Assembly: GCF_900100735.1 (NCBI RefSeq)
Contig: NZ_FNCJ01000007.1
Coordinates: 158,641-222,640, forward strand
Origin: Paraburkholderia phenazinium
GTDB taxonomy: Bacteria; Pseudomonadota; Gammaproteobacteria; Burkholderiales; Burkholderiaceae
Length of the DNA stretch: 64,000 nt
Direction of reading: 5' to 3'
The notes under the pieces were generated by a model. The model was not told the DNA's origin. It ran no database searches and saw only the letters and a list, made by a program, of their open reading frames with translations. Below, piece by piece: positions 17,282 to 25,136 of the stretch (positions are counted from its first letter, which is position 1; every line of letters starts with the position of its first letter). The position numbers and the translations under genes are program-made.

Positions 17282-17686
17282 GTCTGCATTCCTCCGGTTA
17301 AGGTCACACCAGCGAGAGCCGCGACGGGCCGCCGGATGCAGACAAGGCTAGGGGATGGCCACTACCGGACCGGCCTCGTAAGGATGAAAGTTGTTTCATC
17401 GTTACCCCGCGGCCGCTGCAGCGGGGCGCTCGCGCGCCGGCTGCTCACGCCCGCAGGTGCAGGCGCGAGGCGCCAACTTAAATATTTTTTAATGAAACCG
17501 ATGTGCAAGCGTTAAAAGCGCGCGCGTAGCCTGTGCACATCGCTGTCCCCCATGCCGCGGCGCCGCACGCGCCGCCCGGTCTCGAACTCAACCCGCAAGC
17601 CGAATATGGCATCATGTCCTTCTGCTGATAACCAGTCGCGCACGCAGCTCAAGATGGCTGAGTTCGCTGCGGCGCGCGAAATCATC
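17282..17686. promoter_or_regulatory. Divergent promoter region with a GATGAAA inverted repeat
   Basis: Lies between the DUF4148 gene and the response-regulator gene. It contains the perfect inverted repeat GATGAAA-GTTG-TTTCATC at 17383-17400 and an AT-rich tract near 17477-17497. The repeat looks like a regulator site; the neighbouring OmpR-type protein is an obvious candidate, by position only. Confidence 0.45.
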
Positions 17687-18364
17687 ATGTCGCGAGTGCT
17701 GACAATCGAAGATGACGAGATCACCGCGAACGAAATTGTCGGTGAATTGAAAAGCCGCGGCTTTACCGTGGATTGGGTGGCCAACGGCCGCGACGGCATG
17801 GCGCGCGCCATCAGCGACGAATACGACGTAATCACGCTCGACCGCATGCTGCCGGGCGTCGACGGCCTGACCATCCTGACCACCATGCGCAGCATCGGCA
17901 TCCAGACGCCGGTGCTGATGTTGAGCGCGCTCGGCGACGTGGACGAGCGCGTGCGCGGGTTGCGTGCAGGCGGCGACGATTATCTGACCAAACCCTTCGA
18001 CCCGGAGGAAATGACCGCGCGCCTCGAAGTGCTGCTGCGCCGCAGTCAAACCCCGGCCACCCAGTTCGAGACGACGCTGCGCGTCGGCCCGCTCGAACTC
18101 GATCTGATCTCGCGCAAGGTCCAGCGTGATGGCGAAGAGATCGTGCTGCTGCCGACCGAGTACCGGGTGCTCGAATTCATGATGCGCCACGCCGGCCAGA
18201 CCATCACCCGCACCATGCTGTTCGAGGCGGTATGGGGCTATCACTTCGATCCGGGCACCAACCTGATCGACGTGCACATGGGCCGCCTGCGCAAGAAGAT
18301 CGACCCGCCCGGGGTCAAACAGATGATCCAGACCGTGCGGGGCTCGGGCTATATCCTCGCGTGA
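17687..18364 (+). CDS. OmpR-family response regulator
   Basis: 225-residue two-component transcription factor. Receiver domain at residues 1-120 with the acidic pocket (IEDDE), phospho-acceptor Asp52 (TLDRMLPG) and conserved Lys in LTKPFD. A winged-helix DNA-binding domain follows, ending QTVRGSGYILA. ATG 17687 is chosen because MSRVLTIEDDE is the normal receiver start; longer in-frame extension upstream has no receiver homology. A histidine kinase begins 11 bases downstream. It closely resembles the regulator at 53275-53949, so the two are paralogues. Confidence 0.93.
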   Translation: MSRVLTIEDDEITANEIVGELKSRGFTVDWVANGRDGMARAISDEYDVITLDRMLPGVDGLTILTTMRSIGIQTPVLMLSALGDVDERVRGLRAGGDDYLTKPFDPEEMTARLEVLLRRSQTPATQFETTLRVGPLELDLISRKVQRDGEEIVLLPTEYRVLEFMMRHAGQTITRTMLFEAVWGYHFDPGTNLIDVHMGRLRKKIDPPGVKQMIQTVRGSGYILA

Positions 18365-18374
18365 GCAGACAACC

Positions 18375-19775
18375 TTGACGGACAACTCTTTCCCCGCGCA
18401 ATCCGCCCTGGGGCGCCGCTGGCATTCCACCACCTTTCGTCTGATTACGGTCTACGCCGTGATCTTTTCCATTTCGGTGATGTCGCTGCTCGGCTTTATT
18501 GGTTGCGCGGTAACGGGCGACATGGAGCGCGAGACCGACGTCGTGATGGAGTGGCAGTTCATCTACTTCGACTCGATGCCGCACAGCGAGCTGTCCGAAG
18601 CGATCCACCGGCGGCTCGAACATGAGCGGATGCATTCGAACTACTACGGCCTGTTCGCGGCCGACGGCCAGCATATCGCCGGCGACGTACTGACAATGCC
18701 GCCCAATCTGCCGGTCGACCGGCGCGGCGTGACGCTCGAGCACACCCTGCAGGTGATGGGCGGCGAACCGGCGCCGGTGGTGCGCGCCATGGCCGAGCGC
18801 CGCAGCGACGGCGAGACCCTGGTGCTGGCGCGCGATCTCACGCACATCCTGCGGATTCGCGAAACCATCGTCAATGCGCTGATCGGCGGCGGGATTCTCT
18901 GCCTTGTGGCCGGCGTGGTGGGTGGCCTCGCGCTGAGCGTGCGGCAGATGCGCCGCCTGAAAGCGATTCGCCGCGTCACCCAGCGCATTGCCCAGGGCGA
19001 TCTCGGCCAGCGCCTGCCGATCGGCGGACGCGACGAGATCGACATGCTGGCGCATCTGGTCAATCACATGCTCGAAGAAGTCGAGCGGCTGATGAACGAG
19101 GTCAAGGGCGCCTGCGACGGCATTGCCCACGACCTGCGCACGCCGCTCGCTCATGTGCGAACCTTGCTGGTGCACGTCGCCGAGCGCGCCGACAGCGTCG
19201 ACGACGCGGCGCTCTCGAGTCTCGTGGAGCGCGCCCGTAGCGAAACCGATGCGCTGCTCGACCGCTTTCGCGCCATGCTGCGCATCTCCGAGATCGGCAC
19301 GCTGCAGCGGCGCGGCGGCTTTGCCGAGGTCGAACTGCAAGCGCTTGTCGACGAAGTTGGTGAGCTGTACGAACCGCTTGCCGAAATCCGCTCGCTGAAA
19401 TTTACGGTGGAGTCCGTGGCCGTCGAGGCGATTCACGGCGACCGCGCACTGTTGTTCGAAGCGTTCAGCAACCTGCTCGACAATGCCTTCAAGTTCACCC
19501 CGCCGGGTGGAGCCGTGCGGATGTCGCTCAGACAAACGCCGGCTGGGCCGCTAGTGGAGATCGTCGATAACGGCCCAGGCATCCCGCTCGACGAGCGCGA
19601 CGCCGTGCTGCTACGCTTCTATCGCGGCGAGCGTACGCGCCATCTCGCGGGCTCGGGGCTGGGGCTTTCCATCGTCTCGGCCGTCATGCGCGTGCACGAC
19701 TTTACGATGCGCATCGGCAACGCTGACCCTGGCACGCACGTGAGCATCGAATGCTGGTCGAGGACGCTCGCATGA
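18375..19775 (+). CDS. Sensor histidine kinase
   Basis: 466-residue membrane sensor kinase, starting at TTG 18375. First membrane helix near residues 20-47 (FRLITVYAVIFSISVMSLLG), a periplasmic sensor of about 115 residues, second helix near 165-190, then a HAMP linker (RRVTQRIAQGDLGQRLP). The phospho-acceptor is His252 in GIAHDLRTPLAHV, and the ATP-binding boxes are NLLDNAFKFTPPGG, DNGPGIP and GSGLGLSIV. All are intact. It forms a co-directional pair with the OmpR-family regulator upstream. The signal is not known. Confidence 0.92.
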   Translation: MTDNSFPAQSALGRRWHSTTFRLITVYAVIFSISVMSLLGFIGCAVTGDMERETDVVMEWQFIYFDSMPHSELSEAIHRRLEHERMHSNYYGLFAADGQHIAGDVLTMPPNLPVDRRGVTLEHTLQVMGGEPAPVVRAMAERRSDGETLVLARDLTHILRIRETIVNALIGGGILCLVAGVVGGLALSVRQMRRLKAIRRVTQRIAQGDLGQRLPIGGRDEIDMLAHLVNHMLEEVERLMNEVKGACDGIAHDLRTPLAHVRTLLVHVAERADSVDDAALSSLVERARSETDALLDRFRAMLRISEIGTLQRRGGFAEVELQALVDEVGELYEPLAEIRSLKFTVESVAVEAIHGDRALLFEAFSNLLDNAFKFTPPGGAVRMSLRQTPAGPLVEIVDNGPGIPLDERDAVLLRFYRGERTRHLAGSGLGLSIVSAVMRVHDFTMRIGNADPGTHVSIECWSRTLA

Positions 19776-19825
19776 CCATGCCGGTTTTCCTTCCTGGTCG
19801 CTTGCCTGCTCTTATGGGAGGCTGA

Positions 19826-20521
19826 ATGCGCATTCTGTTCGTCGCCGCATCGCATCCTGAATCCGCGTGGCTCTATAAAGCCTTGCAAGAAAGTGCCCAC
19901 AGCCTGCAGCGCGCCGACGATTTGCGCGACGGTGCGTTTCTCGCCACCCAGGAGCCGTTCGACGCGATCGTCCTCATGTCGCTCGAACCGGCTTCATATG
20001 ACGGCCTGCTCGCGGCACTGCCGCAGTTTGGCGAGGCCGCGACGGGGGCCGCGATCGTCGTGGTGCTGGGGCAGTCGAGTGCCCAGGATCGCACCCGGAT
20101 GTTGCGAGCCGGCGCGGATGCCTGCTTTGGACAGCCCTATTCGTTCATCGAAATGCACGAGCGCATGCAGGCGCTGCGGCGCAACGCCGTCTCGCGCGCG
20201 GCGCAGGATTTGCTGCCGGCGGTTGCCGCGGCGAGCGCGGCACTCACGCTCGATCCGCTCACCCGCGAACTGGTGGACGGCCAGGGCCGGCTGGTGGTGA
20301 CGCGGCGCGAGTACCTGCTGCTCGAATGCCTGATGCGCCAGCCCAATGCGCCGGTGCCGCGCGATCAACTGATCCGCTACGCGTGGCCGGAGAAGGACGA
20401 TGTCGATCCGTCGAGCGTGAATCTGGTGGTGTCGCGGCTGCGGCGCAAGCTCGCGCAGCATTTGCCGGACGTGCAGATCGAGACGGTGAGCCGCTACGGC
20501 TATCAGATCAGGACAGGGTAG
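19826..20521 (+). CDS. Atypical OmpR-family regulator with degenerate receiver
   Basis: 231-residue protein with a receiver-like N-terminus and an intact OmpR-type winged-helix C-terminus (LTRREYLLLECLMRQ equivalent, then DPSSVNLVVSRLRRKLAQH and VSRYGYQIRTG). The receiver lacks every phosphorylation residue: the acidic pocket is VAASH instead of EDD, the acceptor Asp is Met51 (AIVLMSLEP) and the conserved Lys is Gln (CFGQPYSF). It is therefore probably phosphorylation-independent. ATG 19826 has GGGAGG close upstream. It follows the kinase gene by 50 bases on the same strand and may be read with it. Confidence 0.85.
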   Translation: MRILFVAASHPESAWLYKALQESAHSLQRADDLRDGAFLATQEPFDAIVLMSLEPASYDGLLAALPQFGEAATGAAIVVVLGQSSAQDRTRMLRAGADACFGQPYSFIEMHERMQALRRNAVSRAAQDLLPAVAAASAALTLDPLTRELVDGQGRLVVTRREYLLLECLMRQPNAPVPRDQLIRYAWPEKDDVDPSSVNLVVSRLRRKLAQHLPDVQIETVSRYGYQIRTG

Positions 20522-20997
20522 CGCAAACGCTCGCTCGCAAGCTCGGCGCAGTCTATCTGCGTATCGATACGTTGGAGCAGGCATTCATCGCGTCCGGGAG
20601 CGGACCGGTGGATATCGGACCTGCCGGCTATCTGGCCGGATATGCAGTTGCTGCGGATAACTCACGTCTTGGGTTGAACGTCGTCGCGGACTCGGTCAAT
20701 GCGTTGCACGTTACGCGCAGCGCCTGGAGAACTGTGGCGCTTGAGGCAGGTGTGCGCATCTTCGAGATTGAGCTGATCTGTTCTGATACAGCGACGCACC
20801 GTCTGAGGGTTGAGGCGCGACAAGCCGAGATTCCTGGCCACGAACTGCCGACATGGAAGAACGTGCTTGAACGTCGATATGAACCATGGGAATCGGAGCA
20901 TCTTGTCGTTGACACGGCTAACGTTTCGGTCGAGCAGGCCGTTGAAACGATCACCCATCGCCGGTTGTTGTCGCTTCCTGAGACTCTAGTGATGTAG
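20516..20997 (+). pseudogene. 5'-truncated AAA/zeta-like P-loop kinase
   Basis: From the stop of the previous gene onward a coherent frame reads VAQTLARKLGAVYLRIDTLEQ... to the TAG at 20995. This matches the part just after Walker A in the AAA_33/zeta-toxin-like kinases, which usually start with a GLPGxGKTT loop and continue ARTLARELGAVYLRID. Downstream elements of the family are seen (GPAGYLAGYAVAADN, VVADSVNALHVTRSAW, ELPTWKNVLERRYEPW). No P-loop and no start codon lie upstream in frame, because that sequence encodes the regulator's C-terminus. The 5' part was evidently deleted. Confidence 0.75.
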
Positions 20998-21498
20998 CGT
21001 GCAAAGCATTCGTTTCCTTTCCCGTTTGGAACAGGAGGTAGTCGAGGCAGAAGCTCTGTCGTTGTCGTTGCCGGGACTCAAACGTCCAATTACGGTTCGT
21101 TGAAGCTGACTTGTCAGAGCCCGGCTTGATGGGCTCGGAACGGCGGTTGGGGGCGCGTTGTGCCAATCGTCATCAGGCAGGTATCGTTAAGGGTTATTCG
21201 ATGCCTGCCCACACGCGCCGCGGCACGCACATAGCCACCGGAGTGAGGGCAGGCATCGAATAACCCTTAACGAACTGAGCCGATCGTGAAGCGGACATTC
21301 ACCGATGTCGGCGCAAACTGCTCAATCCCAGCAACAGATTATGGCTTCTCGCGCGGACGCGATTCAACTTTCCACCCGCCCGGCCGTTAGACAATATGGC
21401 GGTTTAGAATCGCCTGGCTTCGGCAACGGTTGATAGTTGCCCTTCAGCCCTTCGCTACTGAATCCACGTGTGCGGCCCTAACCCCGAAGGAGACCCAC
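20998..21498. other. Intergenic DNA with long inverted repeat
   Basis: Non-coding stretch between the truncated kinase gene and the membrane-protein gene. Apart from the 27-bp inverted repeat at 21184-21273 and the AAGGAG ribosome-binding site at 21487-21492 for the next gene, no feature was recognised. Confidence 0.5.
21184..21273. repeat. Perfect 27-bp inverted repeat with 36-bp spacer
   Basis: Arms 21184-21210 and 21247-21273 are exact reverse complements (core TTAAGGGTTATTCGATGCC). The outermost base pairs mismatch beyond these limits. There is no T-tract on either strand, so a simple terminator is unlikely; a small mobile-element remnant or recombination site is possible. Confidence 0.8.
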
Positions 21499-22938
21499 TT
21501 GCAGAATCTCGTCTTCGCAAACACACGGGTGGTTCCACCTTCGCGCTGGCTGTCTTTCCCACTTATTGCTGCATTGATTGGATACGGAGTCGTGCTGTTC
21601 ACGCCTGCCGTACTGAACGATCCTGACACATACTGGCACGTTGCGTCTGGCGTGTGGATCCTCGAGCACCACAGCGTGCCGCATGTCGATCCCTTCTCGT
21701 TCACGATGGCTGGTCATCCATGGGTCGCGCACGAGTGGCTGTCCGAACTGCTGATGGCGCTTGCATACCGCGCCGGCGGCTGGAACGGAGTCGTCGTGCT
21801 GTTCGGCATCGCGACGGCGACGACTGCAGGCTGCCTCGCGTGGTACCTCGCAGGACGGTTGCGCCCGCTGGCCGCCGTTGTCACGCTAACCCTCGGGATG
21901 ACGTGCCTGAGTTCCAGCCTTCTGGCGCGTCCACATCTGCTCGCTTTGCCGATCCTTGTGCTGTGGACGATTGGTCTGCTGTCCGCGCAGGAAAGACGCG
22001 CTTCGCCGCCGCTACGACTATTGCCGCTGATGCTGATCTGGGCGAACCTTCACGCCAGCTTCATCTTCGGCCTCGCACTGGTCATACCGATTGCCTTTGA
22101 CGCCTTCTTTGAGGCAAAGCGTGATGGATGGCGCGTCGCACGCGCCTGGGCGCTGTTCTTCGCTGCCGCGCTAGCAACAGCGCTGCTCACGCCGCACGGA
22201 TGGCACGGCTTGCTCTTTCCATTCCAGCTTACCGCAATGGAGAACGTCGCCAGTATCGGGGAATGGCAACCTCTCGATCTGCATTCGCTTCAGCCGATTG
22301 AAGGGGCACTCGCCGCGCTGCTGTACGTCGTCGTGTCGCGGCGCGTGCGGGTGTCTGCGCCGCGTCTCGTCATCGTCGCCGGACTCATGTATCTGGCGTA
22401 CCGGCACAGTCGGCATGAGATGCTGGCCGGCATCGTCGGGGCCGCGGTGCTCGCCGAGCCGCTCGGGCGCGCGTTCGGCAGCAAGCAAGAGGCACTGGCC
22501 GTCCGCCGACTGCAGCTTCAAGGGGTGGCCGTCGGGTTGGCATTCGCGGCATTGCTGGCAGGGTTGCGTTTCGCGTTTCCGATCGTGCGTGGCGACGACC
22601 CGGTGTCGCCCGTTACCGCGATCTCGGCTGTGCCCGATAGCCTGCTGACGACCCCGGGCTTCAATAGCTACGAATTCGGCGGCTATCTAATCTTCAGGCG
22701 CGTGAAGCCGTTCGTCGACGGTCGCGCCGATATGTATGGCGATCCCTTCATCCTGGCGTATGTCGATGCCATGCGACCAGATCGAGCCGCGTTTGAAAAG
22801 CTCGTGGGGCAGTACAGGATCCGCTGGGCACTGCTCGCTAACCGCAGTCCTGCGGCAGAGATGGTTGCGAAGCTCCCTGGATGGCGGCGCATCCATGCGG
22901 ATGCGGTAGCAGTCGCGTTCGTGCGCGACGGGCCGTGA
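21499..22938 (+). CDS. Polytopic membrane protein, GT-C glycosyltransferase-like
   Basis: 479-residue integral membrane protein of unknown function. TTG 21499 is preferred because AAGGAG lies 6 bases before it; a longer in-frame start at 21430 has no such site. About ten hydrophobic helices are visible. The first periplasmic loop has PDTYWHVASGVWILEHHSVP followed by DPFSF and a HEWLSE motif, an arrangement seen in GT-C-like glycosyltransferase relatives with an acidic residue in the first loop. The C-terminal 100 residues (NSYEFGGYLIF, KPFVDGRADMYGD) are soluble and probably periplasmic. No sugar gene lies beside it, so the substrate cannot be suggested. Confidence 0.65.
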   Translation: MQNLVFANTRVVPPSRWLSFPLIAALIGYGVVLFTPAVLNDPDTYWHVASGVWILEHHSVPHVDPFSFTMAGHPWVAHEWLSELLMALAYRAGGWNGVVVLFGIATATTAGCLAWYLAGRLRPLAAVVTLTLGMTCLSSSLLARPHLLALPILVLWTIGLLSAQERRASPPLRLLPLMLIWANLHASFIFGLALVIPIAFDAFFEAKRDGWRVARAWALFFAAALATALLTPHGWHGLLFPFQLTAMENVASIGEWQPLDLHSLQPIEGALAALLYVVVSRRVRVSAPRLVIVAGLMYLAYRHSRHEMLAGIVGAAVLAEPLGRAFGSKQEALAVRRLQLQGVAVGLAFAALLAGLRFAFPIVRGDDPVSPVTAISAVPDSLLTTPGFNSYEFGGYLIFRRVKPFVDGRADMYGDPFILAYVDAMRPDRAAFEKLVGQYRIRWALLANRSPAAEMVAKLPGWRRIHADAVAVAFVRDGP

Positions 22939-23009
22939 TCATCCCGGGGCGCGGCAAGGCGATTGCACAATCGCGCATCTTCGCAAGCTCGCCTCGTTAC
23001 CGCCAACCG

Positions 23010-23942
23010 TCATCGCTTTCGACGCGCGGACGGTGCGACGTTTGCATTGTTTTCAGCCCAATCCCGGACTGCCTGCGCAAATAACCGCAGCGCTGTTGGA
23101 GGATGGCGATTCGCAGGGTAATAGAGGCACAGGCCGGGGAACGATGGGCTCCAGTCAGCGAGCAACGGGACAAGCCGTCCCGAGAGAATATGCTCGGCCG
23201 CAACATAATCCGGCACCCAGGCAATTCCAATCCCATTGAGGGCTGCCTCGATCATGAGGTTGAGGTTGCCTAGCGTCATCGGACCATCGACGTCAATGCT
23301 CGCGCTCTTGCCGCGACGTTCAAGATCCCATCGATATAGGGCGCCGCTCTCGAAACGAAAACGGATGCATCGATGTTGTGCGAGATCGTGTGGCGCCTGC
23401 GGTGCCGGATGTTGCCGCAAATACTCGGGCGATGCCACCGCTACGAAGCGCATATCCTGTCCGAAACGCACCGCAATCATGTCGCGAGGAACGTCTTGCA
23501 GGACGCGAATGCCCGCGTCGAATCCGTCAGCAACGATATCGACCAGCCGCGTATCCACAACGATTTCAACGTGGATGTCTGGGTATCGCGCGAGGAAGTC
23601 CGGCAAGACGCTGCGCACGAGCGGCTTCGCCGCGGATTCCGACGCGCTGATGCGAACCACGCCCGACGGACGATCGCGTGTGGAAGACGCTTCGCTCACG
23701 GCCTCGTCCAGGTCGGCAATGGCGGGACCGACACGCCGCAGGAATCGCTCTCCCGCCTCAGTGAGCGCCACCGAGCGCGTCGTCCGGTTGAACAAGCGCA
23801 CGCCCAGGCGTGCTTCGAGCGCGCGCAGGGCATGGCTGAGCGCCGACGGCGACACGCCCAGATGACGCGCGGCCGCACTGAAGCTGCCCTGATGGGCGAT
23901 TGCCACGAATACGGTCAATTCGGAGAGACCTGCTTTTTGCAT
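23010..23942 (-). CDS. LysR-family transcription regulator
   Basis: 310-residue LysR-type regulator. The N-terminal HTH is clear (FVAIAHQGSFSAAARHLGVS followed by PSALSHALRALEARLGVRLF) and the effector-binding domain begins around residue 90 (GVVRISASESAAKPLV). It is divergently transcribed from an aldo/keto reductase gene, 112 bases apart, and is the likely regulator of that gene. The C-terminus (YYPANRHPPTALRLFAQAVRDW) is typical of the subgroup that controls oxidoreductase genes. Effector unknown. Confidence 0.9.
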   Translation of the reverse strand: MQKAGLSELTVFVAIAHQGSFSAAARHLGVSPSALSHALRALEARLGVRLFNRTTRSVALTEAGERFLRRVGPAIADLDEAVSEASSTRDRPSGVVRISASESAAKPLVRSVLPDFLARYPDIHVEIVVDTRLVDIVADGFDAGIRVLQDVPRDMIAVRFGQDMRFVAVASPEYLRQHPAPQAPHDLAQHRCIRFRFESGALYRWDLERRGKSASIDVDGPMTLGNLNLMIEAALNGIGIAWVPDYVAAEHILSGRLVPLLADWSPSFPGLCLYYPANRHPPTALRLFAQAVRDWAENNANVAPSARRKR

Positions 23943-24054
23943 TGTTGAAGTATGTTCATAAGCTCATGTAATTGTAGACCGATTGTTGAACGCGCTACAG
24001 CGGACTAAGCTTGGTCCTTCACACGCCGCATGGCGAACTGAAGGAGAGACAGCA

Positions 24055-25038
24055 ATGCAAAAGCGCAAGCTGGGTAAGGTTGGACCCGAAGTTTCGGCTA
24101 TCGGCCTCGGTTGCATGGGCCTGAGCTTCGGCTATGGGCCGGCCGTCGAGAGAGCGGACGGCATTGCACTCATACGCTCGGCGTTTGACGCGGGCGTCAC
24201 CTTTTTCGACACGGCCGAGTGCTACGGCCCGTTCGTCAACGAGGAACTGGTGGGGGAGGCCGTAGCGCCGTTTCGTGATCGCATCGTGATTGCCACGAAG
24301 TTCGGTTTTCAAAATGGCGATTCGAAGAAGCCGGTTGATAGCCGTCCCGAAAGCATCCGGGCTGTTGCCGAGGCGTCCTTGAAGCGGCTCCAGACCGACC
24401 GTATCGACCTGTTCTACCAGCATCGCGTTGATCCGAATGTTCCGATCGAAGACGTTGCGGGAACCGTAAGGGACCTGATTCGGGAGGGCAAGGTCGGGCA
24501 CTTCGGTTTGTCGGAGGCCGGCGCTCAAACGATTCGTCGTGCTCATGCCGTACAGCCGGTCGCCGCGCTGCAAAGCGAATACTCGTTGTGGTGGCGCGAG
24601 CCGGAGCAGTCCGTGCTGCCAACACTCGAGGAGCTCGGCATTGGCTTCGTTCCTTTCAGCCCTTTGGGCAAGGGCTTTCTGACTGGCGCGATCAACACGG
24701 ATACGGTATTCGACAAAAGCGACTTTCGTAACGTCGTGCCGCGCTTTTCTGAAGAGAACCGCAAGGCGAATGCGGCGCTCGTCGACGTGCTCGGTGCGAT
24801 AGCGGACGGAAAAGGCGTCACGCGCGCTCAGATTGCACTTGCCTGGTTGCTCGCACAGAAGCCGTGGATCGTGCCGATACCGGGCACCACCAAGTTGCAT
24901 CGGTTGAAAGAGAACGTAGGGGCCGCTGCTGTGGAACTGTCGTCGGACGATCTGGCGGCGATCGAGTCAGCGTTGCGCGAGATACAGATTGTCGGCGAGC
25001 GCTATCCGGCGCATATACAGCAGCGCGTTGACCGCTAA
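24055..25038 (+). CDS. Aldo/keto reductase
   Basis: 327-residue NADP(H)-dependent oxidoreductase of the aldo/keto reductase family, AKR13-like. The TIM-barrel catalytic tetrad is visible: Asp and Tyr in FDTAECYGPF, Lys in IATKFGF and His in LFYQHRVD. The cofactor-binding end has PIPGTTKLHRLKENVGA. ATG 24055 follows AAGGAGA by about 8 bases; an upstream in-frame ATG has no such site. It is divergent from a LysR gene. The substrate, probably a reactive aldehyde, is not determinable. Confidence 0.92.
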   Translation: MQKRKLGKVGPEVSAIGLGCMGLSFGYGPAVERADGIALIRSAFDAGVTFFDTAECYGPFVNEELVGEAVAPFRDRIVIATKFGFQNGDSKKPVDSRPESIRAVAEASLKRLQTDRIDLFYQHRVDPNVPIEDVAGTVRDLIREGKVGHFGLSEAGAQTIRRAHAVQPVAALQSEYSLWWREPEQSVLPTLEELGIGFVPFSPLGKGFLTGAINTDTVFDKSDFRNVVPRFSEENRKANAALVDVLGAIADGKGVTRAQIALAWLLAQKPWIVPIPGTTKLHRLKENVGAAAVELSSDDLAAIESALREIQIVGERYPAHIQQRVDR

Positions 25039-25085
25039 CGCGGAGCAATCGAACTAAAGTGGATGAGCGAACGAAAGCTGGACCT

Positions 25086-25105
25086 GTAGGGCAACATAGC
25101 CCTAC
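25086..25105. terminator. Short hairpin between convergent genes
   Basis: GTAGGGC (25086-25092) and GCCCTAC (25099-25105) flank a 6-base loop in the 98-bp gap where the reductase and the outer-membrane lipoprotein genes converge. There is no T-tract, so it is a weak candidate. Confidence 0.4.
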
Positions 25106-25136
25106 GTGGCCAGCTGTCGAGCCCGGAGCCACTGCA

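Noticed and set aside
20326..20997. Intact 223-residue protein
   Set aside because: The first 65 codons are an off-frame reading of the regulator gene; only the part after about 20516 has homology, so it is a truncated gene rather than a fusion.
21184..21273. Integron attC site as explanation of the inverted repeat
   Set aside because: The outer ends begin GTTAAGG and end CCTTAAC, which do not fit the core-site pattern, and the arms are perfect without the usual extrahelical bases.
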